Source: Bacteroidetes bacterium MED-G13
GTDB taxonomy: Bacteria > Bacteroidota > Bacteroidia > Flavobacteriales > Flavobacteriaceae
Direction: 5' to 3'
DNA length: 64,000 bases
Assembly (NCBI GenBank): GCA_002457735.1
Contig: NTKO01000001.1
Coordinates: forward strand, 1 to 64,000
The notes under the pieces are model-generated. The model made no database searches. It was not told the origin of the DNA and saw only the letters and a list, made by a program, of their open reading frames with translations. A program made the position numbers and the translations under genes. Each line of letters begins with the position of its first letter. The first letter of the stretch is position 1. This document shows, piece after piece, positions 46,039 through 55,702 of this stretch.

Positions 46039-46569
46039 GTGAAAAAATTAAAAAATAGTGAGCTTGATAGAATTTCCATTGAAGAATTTAAAAAGTCAAA
46101 AAAGATTGCAATTACAATACTTCTGGAGAATATTAGAAGTGCTCATAATATTGGCAGTATTTTTAGAACAGCTGACTCCTTTTTAATAAATGAGATAATA
46201 TTGTGTGGTATTTCTGCTCAACCTCCAAATAAAGATATTAGAAAAACAGCTCTAGGAAGTAGTGAATCAGTTGAATGGAGATATGAAAAGAATATTGATA
46301 AAGCTATCGAAAAATTGAAGAATGAAGGAAACAAAATAATATCAATTGAACAAACAACCAATTCTATTTCTCTTGAAAATTTCAAGCCACAAAAAAATGA
46401 TAAATATGCCATTATTTTTGGAAATGAGGTAAACGGAATAGAACAAAGAACGATTAACTTAAGTGATATGGCTATTGAAATTCCTCAATTTGGAACTAAG
46501 CATTCTTTAAATATTTCGGTTGCAGCAGGAATTATTATTTGGGATTTATTTTCAAAAATTAATCATTAA
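46039..46569 (+). CDS. RNA 2'-O-methyltransferase of the SpoU/TrmH (SPOUT) family
   Basis: 176 aa, starting at a GTG (46039). The knotted SPOUT fold motifs are all present: ENIRSAHNIGSIFRTAD (motif 1, with the catalytic Arg), IIFGNEVNGI (motif 2), and IEIPQFGTKHSLNISVAAGI (motif 3). It probably methylates a ribose in tRNA or rRNA; the site is not predictable. The C-terminus overlaps the converging folK-dNK gene by 11 bases. Confidence 0.9.
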   Translation: MKKLKNSELDRISIEEFKKSKKIAITILLENIRSAHNIGSIFRTADSFLINEIILCGISAQPPNKDIRKTALGSSESVEWRYEKNIDKAIEKLKNEGNKIISIEQTTNSISLENFKPQKNDKYAIIFGNEVNGIEQRTINLSDMAIEIPQFGTKHSLNISVAAGIIIWDLFSKINH

Positions 46570-47689
46570 TGATCTCTGTTAAGATTGATAAATAATCCAA
46601 CCTATTTTCAACAAAATCAATATCTGAAACATCAATATATTTAACTTTTAAATCAGGTCTTGATTTGAAAAAATCAGAATAACTTGAATTAATATTAATT
46701 AAATAGTCATCTGATATATTTGATTCATAACTTCTGCCCCTTTTTTTTATATTTTTTTTCAAGTTTTCAATTGAGTTTTTAAGAAAAATTATCAAGTCAG
46801 GCTTTACTATACTTTTGTGTAAAGAATAAAATAATTTTCGATATAAATTAAATTCATCAATATTCAAATTAATTTTTGAAAAAATTAAGGATTTATGAAT
46901 ATCATAATCGCTTATTGTTATACTATTGAAGAAATTTAATTGTGATAAATCATCAACTGTTTGTTGATACCTGTCAGCTAAAAAAGACATTTCTAATTTA
47001 AATGCATATTGTTTCTTGTCATCATAAAACTTTTCTAGGAAAGGATTGTCAATAAATCTTTCAAGGATTAATTTGGAATCAAAATCATTTGCAATTTGAT
47101 TTGAGAGTGATGTTTTTCCTGAACCAATATTTCCTTCAACAGCTATATAATTATACTTATTTAAAATTTCAGGATTTCTTGGATTATTTAACACAAGAGT
47201 TGTTTTTTTTACACCATCATTTTTTTTGATTTTATTTAATATTTCTCGACAGGAAAGGTTTAGGATTGGGTGTAATAAATTTGGTTCAATTTCAACAAGT
47301 GGAAGCATTACAAAAAGTCTATCAGTCATTCTTGGATGCGGTAAAGAAAGTGTTTGGTTTTCAATTACAAGATCACCAGCAATTAGTATATCAATGTCAA
47401 TTATCCTTGATTCATATGTATTAGTATTTTTTCTAATTCTACCCATGGAAATTTCAATTTGTAATAATTCATTCATTAAATTTTCAGGTTCAATTCTTGA
47501 GTTAAATGAAGCACATATATTAAAAAAATTATCCCCTTTAAAACCAACTGCCTTAGTTTCATAAACAGCAGAAATTGATATAAAAGAGGCAATCTTTGTA
47601 TGTATTATATCCAATGCAGTTTGGATATTTTTAAACCTATCACCTATATTTGATCCAATGGAAAGATAATATTTTTGGAATGTATTCAT
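46559..47689 (-). CDS. folK: FolK (HPPK) fused to a deoxynucleoside kinase domain
   Basis: 376 aa. Residues 1-160 are 6-hydroxymethyl-7,8-dihydropterin pyrophosphokinase (YYLSIGSNIGDRFKNIQTAL; YETKAVGF; RIIDIDILIAGD; PHPRMTDRLFVMLPLVEI). Residues 178-374 are a dNK-type kinase with P-loop VEGNIGSGKTSLSNQ and lid KRGRSYESNI. The LERFIDNPFLEKFYDD segment resembles the substrate-binding ERF motif. The fusion joins folate synthesis with deoxynucleoside salvage, both of which feed dTMP synthesis. It appears intact in both halves, with no frameshift. Confidence 0.93.
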   Translation of the reverse strand: MNTFQKYYLSIGSNIGDRFKNIQTALDIIHTKIASFISISAVYETKAVGFKGDNFFNICASFNSRIEPENLMNELLQIEISMGRIRKNTNTYESRIIDIDILIAGDLVIENQTLSLPHPRMTDRLFVMLPLVEIEPNLLHPILNLSCREILNKIKKNDGVKKTTLVLNNPRNPEILNKYNYIAVEGNIGSGKTSLSNQIANDFDSKLILERFIDNPFLEKFYDDKKQYAFKLEMSFLADRYQQTVDDLSQLNFFNSITISDYDIHKSLIFSKINLNIDEFNLYRKLFYSLHKSIVKPDLIIFLKNSIENLKKNIKKRGRSYESNISDDYLININSSYSDFFKSRPDLKVKYIDVSDIDFVENRLDYLSILTEIIND

Positions 47690-47749
47690 AAAAGGATTGG
47701 TAAATTAAATAAAAGAAATGATTTATTATATTTGATTAAAGACAATTTA

Positions 47750-48454
47750 GTGAATCCTGAAAAAAAAATACTTGCTAGAAAAATTTATCTACTACTAGCA
47801 TCACTGTTTATTACGTCCTTAGTAGTTTCAAATCTAATTTTTCAAAAATTCTTTTATTGGTATCCATTTGAAATTGAAATTTTTGGTGAAAAGTTATTTA
47901 ACCTTTCTGTAGGAATACTACCCTATCCAATAACATTTTTAATTACAGACTTAATTAGTGAAATATATGGAAAGAAAAAAGCAAATCAAGTAGTAACATT
48001 GGGAATTTTTGCAGCAGTTTTTTCAATTCTAATAGTTTATGTTGCAGACTTAATGCCAGCAATTCCTAATTCACCCGTTAATGATGAAATATTCAGTAGG
48101 GTTTTTGGGAGTACATTTATAGCAGTCTTTGCTAGTATGTTAAGCTATTTATTTGCACAATACATTGATATTCATATATATCATTTTTGGAAAAAACTTA
48201 CAAAAGGAAAAATGCTATGGCTTAGAAATAATTTTTCAACTTTCTTTTCACAGTTTATAGACACTTTTACCATAATTTTTTTGTTATGTGTTACAAACGT
48301 GTTACAATGGGATCAATTCCTCGGACTACTTCTTTCAGGTTTTTTATTTAAAGTTTTAGTGGCCCTAATTGATACCCCATTCTTATATATTGGTGTATAT
48401 GCCTTTAGAAAAAAGTTTAATTTAGAAATCAATGAAGAGATAAATATAGATTAA
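47750..48454 (+). CDS. queuosine precursor transporter (YhhQ / VUT family)
   Basis: 234 aa from the GTG at 47750 (reads NPEKKILARKIY). An in-frame ATG at 47675 lies inside folK and adds an atypical hydrophilic leader. Six or so membrane segments; family motifs are VSNLIFQKFF, PYPITFLITDLISEIYGKKKA, FSQFIDTFTIIFLL and LIDTPFLYI. It likely imports preQ0/preQ1. queA is at 2.3 kb but no de novo preQ1 genes are in the window. Its end overlaps the converging DUF2797 gene by 4 bases. Confidence 0.88.
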   Translation: MNPEKKILARKIYLLLASLFITSLVVSNLIFQKFFYWYPFEIEIFGEKLFNLSVGILPYPITFLITDLISEIYGKKKANQVVTLGIFAAVFSILIVYVADLMPAIPNSPVNDEIFSRVFGSTFIAVFASMLSYLFAQYIDIHIYHFWKKLTKGKMLWLRNNFSTFFSQFIDTFTIIFLLCVTNVLQWDQFLGLLLSGFLFKVLVALIDTPFLYIGVYAFRKKFNLEINEEINID

Positions 48455-49248
48455 AAATCTATTTCAATTTTAAAAATGTGCCCTTCATGTGCCCGGTAAT
48501 TTAGAACTTGGTTGTTTTCAAAAATTAAATATTGACCCTTGACTCCTTTTAGAGTTCCAGAAAAAACTAAATCTTTATTTAGTTTAATTGATTTTGGATT
48601 ATCTGGAAACTCCATAACAGGAAAATCAATACTTACAACATTTGAAGTATCATTAAAATAATGCAACAAATTGCTGGGTAAAAAATTTTTAGCTTGGTCC
48701 TTTGAACTTTTGATATTACTTGAATCTCTTTCATTCTTGAGCATTGACCTCCAATTAGTTTTATCGCTCATATATTTTTTTAAAGCTACCTCAGCCTCTC
48801 CTGCCAGAAACCGATTTGGAGTTTGTAAAAGTTCTATAGCCTCATGTGCCCCTTGGTCAATCCACCTGTAGGGAATTTGCGATTTTCTAGTAACTCCAAC
48901 TTTAATCCTACCGGTATTTGATAGGTAAACTACATGTGGTTGTAGCTGGATTTTCTTCTCGTAATCCAAGTCTCTGTCACCAATATTTAAATGGGCTTTG
49001 CTTAGCTCGGGTCTCATGATCCAATCACCTGCTAAAGGAGTTTCAAAAAAACATGATTTGCAAAAACCTTGCCTGTATATGTTCACGCTATCAGAACATG
49101 ATAAACAGGAATAACCAATACACTCAAATTTAAATGACTTTTCAATAAATTGGTTAAGATGGATGAAATTATCCTCAAATTCAATAAAATAATTTACAGG
49201 CTTAGCTAATTCTGTAACCATTTTTTTTACTACCCCTTGAAAATGCAT
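48451..49248 (-). CDS. DUF2797 family protein (zinc ribbon plus GIY-YIG-like strand)
   Basis: 265 aa. It has two CxxC knuckles near residues 48-68 (CLSC and CKSC), presumably binding zinc, then HVVYLSNTGRIKVGVTRKSQIPYRWIDQGA, which resembles the start of a GIY-YIG fold, followed by AIELLQTPNRFLAGEAEVAL. The function of the family is unknown; the resemblance suggests a nucleic-acid role. It is divergent from the GH3 gene (41 bases apart). Confidence 0.75.
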   Translation of the reverse strand: MHFQGVVKKMVTELAKPVNYFIEFEDNFIHLNQFIEKSFKFECIGYSCLSCSDSVNIYRQGFCKSCFFETPLAGDWIMRPELSKAHLNIGDRDLDYEKKIQLQPHVVYLSNTGRIKVGVTRKSQIPYRWIDQGAHEAIELLQTPNRFLAGEAEVALKKYMSDKTNWRSMLKNERDSSNIKSSKDQAKNFLPSNLLHYFNDTSNVVSIDFPVMEFPDNPKSIKLNKDLVFSGTLKGVKGQYLIFENNQVLNYRAHEGHIFKIEIDF

Positions 49249-49289
49249 AAAAATTTATTATTTTAAAGAAATTAAATTACGAAAAAAAC

Positions 49290-50804
49290 ATGCCAATTCC
49301 ATTAGTTAATTCAATTGCTTCGTGGTTCCTTAAAAAAAGAATGCATCAAATTGAATTATTTATAAAATATCCTACAGAAGTTCAAAGCGATGTTTTATCA
49401 AAACTAATTGCAATTGCAAAGAATACAGTAATTGGAGAAAAATATGACTTTGGAAGCATAAAAAATTATAAACAATTTTCTGAAAGAGTTCCAGTGTTTA
49501 GCTATGAACAATTTTCAGACAAAATTGAGTTAGCCAGACAAGGCAAAAAGAATATTTTCTGGCCATCAAAAATTAAATGGTTTGCTAAATCCAGCGGAAC
49601 TACCAATTCTAGAAGTAAATATATTCCGGTGAGTGATGAATCTTTAGAAGATTGTCACTATGCTGCAGGAAAAGATCTCTTGTGTATGTATTTTAATAAT
49701 AACCCTAACTCTCAACTTTTTACAGGAAAAAGTTTAAGGTTAGGTGGCAGCAAAACTCCTTATGAGAAAAATGGTACCTTTTATGGTGATCTCTCAGCAA
49801 TTTTAATTGACAATATGCCATTTTGGGCGGAGTTCAGTAGTACACCCAGTAATAAAACTTCATTAATGGAAGATTGGAATTATAAAATTAATGCAATAAT
49901 AAATGAAACTAAAAATGAAAATGTAACTAGCCTTGCAGGAGTTCCATCATGGATGTTGGTGTTGTTAAATAGAATTTTGAAAGAAACAAATACAAATCAA
50001 ATTTTTGAGGTGTGGCCAAATATTGAAGTTTATTTTCATGGTGGAGTTAGTTTTAAACCTTATTTAAACCAATACAAAAAGTTGATTGGTAAACATGAGA
50101 TGAGATATTATGAAATTTATAATGCTTCGGAAGGATTTTTTGCAATACAATATGAAAATAACTCTGACGAATTATTATTAATGTTAGATTATGGTATCTT
50201 TTATGAATTCATAGAAATGGATAAATATGGAACTAAAGATGAGAGAGTTATTTCTCTGGCTGAAGTGAAATTAAAAACGAATTATGCAATACTAATTACT
50301 ACCAATGCTGGATTGTGGAGATATAAAATTGGAGATACCGTAAAATTTACTTGTTTATCTCCATTCAAAATTATTGTTTCTGGAAGAACAAAGCATTATA
50401 TCAATGTTTTTGGTGAAGAAGTAATTATTGAAAATACCGATAATGTTATTAACAGAATATCTTCAAAATATAATTTAGAACTTGTTGATTATACAGTTGC
50501 TCCAGTATTTATGAAAAATAAAAAAAAGGGTGCGCATGAATGGTTCATAGAATTCAAAACCAAACCAACAGAGAGTATAAATTTATCTGCAATTATTGAC
50601 AGGGAACTAAGACGTGAAAATTCTGATTATGATGCTAAAAGATATAACAATTTTACTTTGAATAAACCAAAAATTACAATTGGAAAGCCAGGTGTTTTTT
50701 TAAAATGGCTTGAAAAAAATAATAAAATGGGAGGACAAAATAAAATTCCCAGATTATCAAATGGTAGAAAGTTTATGGAAAGTATTAAAAAATTAAATAC
50801 TTAA
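49290..50804 (+). CDS. GH3 auxin-responsive promoter family protein (acyl-adenylate/amidosynthetase fold)
   Basis: 504 aa. It resembles plant GH3 acyl-acid amidosynthetases of the ANL superfamily. The ATP motif is [17 protein letters not shown], with [16 protein letters not shown] and [13 protein letters not shown] as motifs 2 and 3, and a C-terminal domain beginning near residue 370 ([14 protein letters not shown]). Plant enzymes conjugate amino acids to jasmonate or auxin. Bacterial substrates are not known in general, so no reaction is assigned. It is common in Bacteroidetes. The stop overlaps the converging clpX by 4 bases. Confidence 0.85.
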   Translation: MPIPLVNSIASWFLKKRMHQIELFIKYPTEVQSDVLSKLIAIAKNTVIGEKYDFGSIKNYKQFSERVPVFSYEQFSDKIELARQGKKNIFWPSKIKWFAKSSGTTNSRSKYIPVSDESLEDCHYAAGKDLLCMYFNNNPNSQLFTGKSLRLGGSKTPYEKNGTFYGDLSAILIDNMPFWAEFSSTPSNKTSLMEDWNYKINAIINETKNENVTSLAGVPSWMLVLLNRILKETNTNQIFEVWPNIEVYFHGGVSFKPYLNQYKKLIGKHEMRYYEIYNASEGFFAIQYENNSDELLLMLDYGIFYEFIEMDKYGTKDERVISLAEVKLKTNYAILITTNAGLWRYKIGDTVKFTCLSPFKIIVSGRTKHYINVFGEEVIIENTDNVINRISSKYNLELVDYTVAPVFMKNKKKGAHEWFIEFKTKPTESINLSAIIDRELRRENSDYDAKRYNNFTLNKPKITIGKPGVFLKWLEKNNKMGGQNKIPRLSNGRKFMESIKKLNT

Positions 50805-52033
50805 GATGCAGCTTTTAGCTTTTCCAAATTAATTCTAGCAATTTGTTCGGTAGCATATTTTCTAGTTACTACTAATTTTTTTGTTTCACTTCCGGGTAAG
50901 CTAAACATTGCATCATTTAATATTTCTTCACATAATGATCTTAGGCCTCGAGCGCCTAGCCCATAGTCAACTGCTTTATCTACGATAAAATCAAGGGCAC
51001 TTTCATTAAATTCCAATTTAATATTATCTAATTCAAATAATTTAACGTACTGCTTAATTAAAGCATTTTTAGGTTTTGTTAAAATATTTAACAATGTATT
51101 TTTATCTAATGGTTCCATGTAAGTAACTACCGGTAAACGACCAATAATTTCAGGGATTAATCCATATTCCTTTAAGTCTTTTGGATTAATATACTTTAAT
51201 ATATTTTTAGAAACTATTGGATTATTTTCGGCACTTTTATATCCGATTACATTTAAATTTAATCTCCTTGAAATATACCTTTCAATTCCAACAAATGCAC
51301 CACCAGCAATAAATAATATATTTTCAGTATTTATTTCAATAAATTTTTGATCAGGATGTTTTCTTCCACCTTTTGGGGGGACATTAACGATTGTTCCTTC
51401 TAATAATTTAAGTAATGCCTGTTGAACTCCTTCGCCAGAAACATCTCTTGTAATTGATGGATTATCACTTTTTCTTGCAATTTTATCAATTTCATCTATA
51501 AAAACAATTCCCTTTTCAGCCTTTTCAACATTATAACTGGCTGATTGTAATAGCTTTGTCAAAATACCTTCAACATCCTCTCCAACATAACCAGCCTCAG
51601 TTAAGACAGTTGCATCTACGATTGCTAAAGGAACATCAAGCATTTTAGCGATTGTTTTAGCAATTAATGTTTTTCCAGTCCCTGTTTGACCAACCATAAT
51701 TATGTTACTCTTTTCTATTTCAATTTCATTTTCAACTTGTTGCGAAATTCTTTTGTAATGGTTATATACTGAAACTGCAATTATTTTTTTCGTATAATCC
51801 TGTCCAATGACATAATCATCCAAAAAAAGTTTTATTTGTTGAGGTTTAATAAGTTTTTGATCCGAACTTTTGTTAGAAATAGATTCCTCAGAATTGTTCT
51901 CTTGAATGATAATCCCATTTGCCTGCTCTATGCATACATCACAAATATGGGCATCAATTCCAGCGATTAAAAGTTTTGTTTGGTCTTTTTTCTTACCACA
52001 AAATGAGCATTGTAAATCTGACTTGGACATCAA
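50801..52033 (-). CDS. clpX: ATP-dependent Clp protease ATP-binding subunit ClpX
   Basis: 410 aa. An N-terminal zinc-binding domain ([10 protein letters not shown] and CDVCIEQA) is followed by the AAA+ core: Walker [15 protein letters not shown], the pore loop [11 protein letters not shown], Walker [12 protein letters not shown], and the sensor/arginine region [14 protein letters not shown]. It unfolds tagged proteins and feeds them to ClpP. It follows clpP by 2 bases and is last in tig-clpP-clpX. Confidence 0.98.
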   Translation of the reverse strand: MMSKSDLQCSFCGKKKDQTKLLIAGIDAHICDVCIEQANGIIIQENNSEESISNKSSDQKLIKPQQIKLFLDDYVIGQDYTKKIIAVSVYNHYKRISQQVENEIEIEKSNIIMVGQTGTGKTLIAKTIAKMLDVPLAIVDATVLTEAGYVGEDVEGILTKLLQSASYNVEKAEKGIVFIDEIDKIARKSDNPSITRDVSGEGVQQALLKLLEGTIVNVPPKGGRKHPDQKFIEINTENILFIAGGAFVGIERYISRRLNLNVIGYKSAENNPIVSKNILKYINPKDLKEYGLIPEIIGRLPVVTYMEPLDKNTLLNILTKPKNALIKQYVKLFELDNIKLEFNESALDFIVDKAVDYGLGARGLRSLCEEILNDAMFSLPGSETKKLVVTRKYATEQIARINLEKLKAAS

Positions 52034-52035
52034 AT

Positions 52036-52710
52036 TTAATTTTTAGTAAGTATTTCGTCAATCATACCATATTCTAAAGCTTTTTGAGCTTTCATCCAAT
52101 AATCCCTATCACTATCGGCATATACTTTCTCATAATCTTGACCAGTGTGTTTACTTATTATTTTATATAACTCCTCTTTAAGCGAAAGAATTTCTCTTGT
52201 AGTGATTTCAATATCACTTGCTTGACCTTGAGCGCCACCCAATGGTTGATGAATCATTACTCTGGAATGAGTCAACCCACTTCTTTTACCTTTTTGACCA
52301 GCACATAATAACACAGCACCCATTGAAGCGGCCATTCCTGTACAAATAGTTGCAACATCTGGTTTAATAAGCTGCATTGTATCATAAATTCCTAAGCCAG
52401 CATAAACGCTGCCTCCTGGTGAATTAATATAAATTTGAATATCTTTTGAAGAGTCTGTACTTTCTAAGAATAATAATTGCGCTTGAATTATATTAGCAAC
52501 TTGATCATTAATGGCAGTACCTAAAAATATAATTCTATCCATCATAAGTCTTGAGAAGACATCAAATATGGCAATATTCATTTGTCTTTCTTCAATAATA
52601 TTTGGGGTTAAAGCCGAAGGAAACATACTACTGATAATATCATTGTAATATGTACTACTTATGCCCTTTTCTTTTGTTGCAAATTTTTTAAATTCTCTTC
52701 CTAAATCCAT
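52036..52710 (-). CDS. clpP: ATP-dependent Clp protease proteolytic subunit
   Basis: 224 aa. The serine protease triad is S129 ([11 protein letters not shown]), H154 ([14 protein letters not shown]) and an Asp near residue 203 ([10 protein letters not shown]). The N-terminal 35 residues before [14 protein letters not shown] look like the propeptide. It forms the tetradecameric barrel with ClpX from the next gene. It is 34 bases downstream of tig. Confidence 0.97.
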   Translation of the reverse strand: MDLGREFKKFATKEKGISSTYYNDIISSMFPSALTPNIIEERQMNIAIFDVFSRLMMDRIIFLGTAINDQVANIIQAQLLFLESTDSSKDIQIYINSPGGSVYAGLGIYDTMQLIKPDVATICTGMAASMGAVLLCAGQKGKRSGLTHSRVMIHQPLGGAQGQASDIEITTREILSLKEELYKIISKHTGQDYEKVYADSDRDYWMKAQKALEYGMIDEILTKN

Positions 52711-52744
52711 GTCTAATGTTTCTGGTTATAAATATAACAAATAA

Positions 52745-54067
52745 TTATGCTTGATATGCCACTTTAATAAACTGATCGTAAGTTAATTTTTTTGATTTAT
52801 ATGAAATATTTTCTTTAAAGAAATTAAGTATTCTTTCTCCACTTAGTTGTTCTGTAAGTCTCTTTACTTCCTCTTTATTGCTCATAACCCTTGCAACTGT
52901 TTGCTCAATATTTTTTTCATCAGCAGAAGATTGACCATATTGCTGCATTTGTATTTTTATTAAATCAGAGGTGTATTTTTTTAAGTCTTCAAAATTAACT
53001 TGCAGATTATTTTCAACAATTATTTTACTTTCAATCAGCTGATATTTCATCCCCTTCTCAGATTTTTCGTACTCCACTTTTGCTTCATCTGAATTAATTT
53101 TTTTATCACTATTTAGTTGAATCCATCTAGTTAGAAAATCTTTTGGTAAATCTATTTTTGTAGAACTAACAAGAAATTCAATTGTGTCATTCATTAATTT
53201 TTGGTTTGTCTGGGTTTGAAATTGTTTTATGAAATCCTCAGATAGTTTATTTTTCATTTGAGAAACATTTTTAACTACATCTTTTCCAAAAATTTTATCG
53301 AATAAATCTGGATTTAGCTTTGCAGGTTCTCTTTCATTTATCTCATTAATTCTGACTTTAACAACTTTCTTAAGCTTTTCTTTATCCGTTGATTCAATTT
53401 TTAATTTTGATGAAATACCTCTGGAATCCTTAAAAATTTTTGAGGCTTGCTCCTCAATTTCTTTTCCAACTGTAAGACCTAAAACTTTTTTTCTAAAAGA
53501 TGGTTTTAAAATATCAGTTTTAAAAACTATAGACTCGTTGATCATATTATCATCTGAGAAAAATGAACCGGCAATTTCATATTTTTCTTTGATTTTGGAC
53601 TTGTTGATCAATTTTCCATATCTATCCTGAATATTTTTAATCTGATCATTTATATTCTTTTTATCAGGGATAATGTCATACTGAATAATCTGTTTTTTGG
53701 GCTTAAAATTTAATTTGAATTTAGGTGAGTAACCAATTTGAAAATCAAAGCTTATGCTGTCTGACGTCCAATCTAAATTGTTGTTTTCGCTTGGTATTGG
53801 TCCACCAAGTAAATCCAATTTTTCATCATTTATAAATTTCTTTAAGCTTGAATCAACTAGCTTATTGATTTCATCAACTTTTACTGCACTTTCATATTGT
53901 TTTTTTATGAGTGATAAAGGAACAAAACCTTTTCTAAAACCTGGAATACTTGCTGTCTTTGAATATTTTTTCAAAACACCAGCAACTTTCTGTTCATAAT
54001 CATCCTTTTCTATGACTATGGTTATTATTCCATAAAGTTTATTTTTTTTTGCTGAGGATATTTTCAT
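52745..54067 (-). CDS. tig: trigger factor (ribosome-associated chaperone), divergent
   Basis: 440 aa. The N-terminal ribosome-binding domain has the signature PGFRKGFVPLSLIKKQYE near residue 41. The middle PPIase/FKBP-like part (about 150-240) is very divergent, as is usual in Bacteroidetes, so isomerase activity is uncertain. A helical C-terminal chaperone domain follows. The order tig-clpP-clpX is the classic arrangement and supports the call. A TTTG-N18-TAATTTCG promoter lies just upstream. Confidence 0.93.
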   Translation of the reverse strand: MKISSAKKNKLYGIITIVIEKDDYEQKVAGVLKKYSKTASIPGFRKGFVPLSLIKKQYESAVKVDEINKLVDSSLKKFINDEKLDLLGGPIPSENNNLDWTSDSISFDFQIGYSPKFKLNFKPKKQIIQYDIIPDKKNINDQIKNIQDRYGKLINKSKIKEKYEIAGSFFSDDNMINESIVFKTDILKPSFRKKVLGLTVGKEIEEQASKIFKDSRGISSKLKIESTDKEKLKKVVKVRINEINEREPAKLNPDLFDKIFGKDVVKNVSQMKNKLSEDFIKQFQTQTNQKLMNDTIEFLVSSTKIDLPKDFLTRWIQLNSDKKINSDEAKVEYEKSEKGMKYQLIESKIIVENNLQVNFEDLKKYTSDLIKIQMQQYGQSSADEKNIEQTVARVMSNKEEVKRLTEQLSGERILNFFKENISYKSKKLTYDQFIKVAYQA

Positions 54068-54085
54068 TTTAAAAGAATTGGTCTG

Positions 54086-54115
54086 CGAAATTAATCTTTT
54101 TTTAAATGTATCAAA
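54086..54115 (-). promoter_or_regulatory. predicted promoter of tig-clpP-clpX (TTTG-N18-TAATTTCG)
   Basis: On the minus strand TTTG (54115-54112), an 18-base spacer, and TAATTTCG (54093-54086), one base from TAnnTTTG. The start would be about 10 bases before the tig ATG. Confidence 0.5.
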
Positions 54116-54132
54116 AACAATGATGTTAATAC

Positions 54133-54897
54133 TTAGATGTTTGCTAGTAAATGTCTCAATACATCAAACATATTGTCTCTATGAAGCCAATGACCAGCAT
54201 TTTTAATTTCTATAACCTCTGCATTTGGAAATAAAGAATATATTAGTGAGTGGTCAGATGAATTTATATAGCTAGATTTTTCGCCTTTGAAAAAAAATAT
54301 TCTTTTAAAAAATTTATGAGATGATGAAATCTCTTCTCCGACAATTTCTACATTTTTGGAAAGCGATTCTAAATTGAACCTAATCCCAAACTTATTATTA
54401 GATTTTCTAAAAATACTTTTCATTATAAATCCTCTAATTTCTGGCATAGTTATAGATTTCGAAAGCATCTTCTCGATTTCTTTTCTACGATCAAATTTCT
54501 CTAAATCTATTTTTTTTAAGGCATCGATAATGTGCTGATTATGATTTGGATAGAATTTGGGGGATATATCCATTATGAAAACCCTTGAAATTAGTTCGGG
54601 GTACTTTAAAGAAAACAGCATTGCAGTCTTACCACCCATGGAGTGACCCAAAAGAACAGGTTTGGTAATTTTATAATGTTTGATGTAGTAAAGCAAATCA
54701 TTGCACATGTCGTCATAGTTAAATGATTCTGCATGAAAACTTCTACCATGATTTCTTTGATCAATTAAATGAACTTTAATATTTTTTTTACATAATTCCC
54801 TTGCAACTGAAAGCCAGTTATCACCTGAACCCAAGAATCCATGAAGAATCAAAACTTCTGTAGATGACTCACCTAAAATTTTTGAGTGTAGCAACAT
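54133..54897 (-). CDS. alpha/beta-fold hydrolase (YbfF-like esterase)
   Basis: 254 aa. Oxyanion loop LHGFLGSGDNW, nucleophile elbow GHSMGG with S86, and the catalytic histidine in NAGHWLHRDN near the C-terminus. The LIDQRNHGRSFH segment is typical of the YbfF/abhydrolase-11 group of small acyl-esterases. The substrate is unknown. It is 2 bases after pdxJ on the same strand, so they are co-transcribed. Confidence 0.88.
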   Translation of the reverse strand: MLLHSKILGESSTEVLILHGFLGSGDNWLSVARELCKKNIKVHLIDQRNHGRSFHAESFNYDDMCNDLLYYIKHYKITKPVLLGHSMGGKTAMLFSLKYPELISRVFIMDISPKFYPNHNQHIIDALKKIDLEKFDRRKEIEKMLSKSITMPEIRGFIMKSIFRKSNNKFGIRFNLESLSKNVEIVGEEISSSHKFFKRIFFFKGEKSSYINSSDHSLIYSLFPNAEVIEIKNAGHWLHRDNMFDVLRHLLANI

Positions 54898-54899
54898 AA

Positions 54900-55613
54900 T
54901 TATGATAAAAAGTACAAATATTTCTTGATTGTTTTTTCTAAACCGTTATATAAGCTCTCACTTATGAGCGCATGTCCAATTGACACCTCTAATAAATTTT
55001 CTATGTTGTCAGCAAAATACTTTATGTTTTTTAATGAAAGGTCATGACCTGCATTAATCCCTATATTCTCTTTGGATATTTTTTCTGCGCAAACTTTGTA
55101 TTTGTCAATAATGGAAAAATTACCAATTAAAAATTCTTTTGCGAATTCTTCTGTATATAATTCCACCCTATCAGGGTTAATTTCTAAGAGTGAATCAATA
55201 TATTTGATTTCAGGATCCAAAAAAATTGAAGTTCTTATACCGTAAGACTTTAATTCATTAATAATATCCTTTAACATGTTTTTATACTTAATAGTATTCC
55301 ACCCAGAATTTGAGGTAATAGCATCTACTTTATCAGGAACTAGAGTTACTTGAGTTGGCTGTACATCAATAACCAATTTCATAAACTTATCAATTGGATT
55401 ACCTTCAATATTAAATTCTGTATAAACCTCATTTTTTAAGGCAAATACATCATCATACTTTATGTGTCTTTCATCGGGTCTTGGATGTATAGTTATTCCA
55501 TCAGCACCAAAACTTTGAATGTCTGCTGCAAAATCGACTATATTTGGTTCATTTCCACCTCTTGAATTTCTTAAAGTAGCTATTTTATTTATGTTAACAC
55601 TTAGCTTAGTCAA
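54900..55613 (-). CDS. pdxJ: pyridoxine 5'-phosphate synthase
   Basis: 237 aa. It condenses 1-deoxyxylulose-5-phosphate with 3-amino-2-oxopropyl phosphate in DXP-dependent vitamin B6 synthesis. Motifs are LSVNINKIATLRNSRGGNEP, ITIHPRPDERHI, VTLVPDK, SIFLDPE, and INAGHDLSLKN. It is divergent from nadK, with overlapping promoters in the 89-base gap. Confidence 0.97.
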   Translation of the reverse strand: MTKLSVNINKIATLRNSRGGNEPNIVDFAADIQSFGADGITIHPRPDERHIKYDDVFALKNEVYTEFNIEGNPIDKFMKLVIDVQPTQVTLVPDKVDAITSNSGWNTIKYKNMLKDIINELKSYGIRTSIFLDPEIKYIDSLLEINPDRVELYTEEFAKEFLIGNFSIIDKYKVCAEKISKENIGINAGHDLSLKNIKYFADNIENLLEVSIGHALISESLYNGLEKTIKKYLYFLS

Positions 55614-55636
55614 TGATAATATTTTAAGTAGATTTA

Positions 55637-55671
55637 TTTGGGCAAAACTAATTTATTTTTACTTAATTTTG
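55637..55671 (+). promoter_or_regulatory. predicted promoter of nadK and the envelope cluster (TTTG-N23-TAATTTTG)
   Basis: TTTG at 55637-55640, a 23-base spacer and an exact TAnnTTTG (TAATTTTG, 55664-55671), 31 bases before the nadK start. Confidence 0.55.
55643..55650 (-). promoter_or_regulatory. predicted -7 element of pdxJ (TAGTTTTG)
   Basis: Exact TAnnTTTG on the minus strand, 29 bases before the pdxJ ATG. It falls within the spacer of the divergent nadK promoter, so the two probably interfere. Confidence 0.5.
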
Positions 55672-55702
55672 AAACTAATAATTTCATTTTTTCCAGATTG
55701 TT

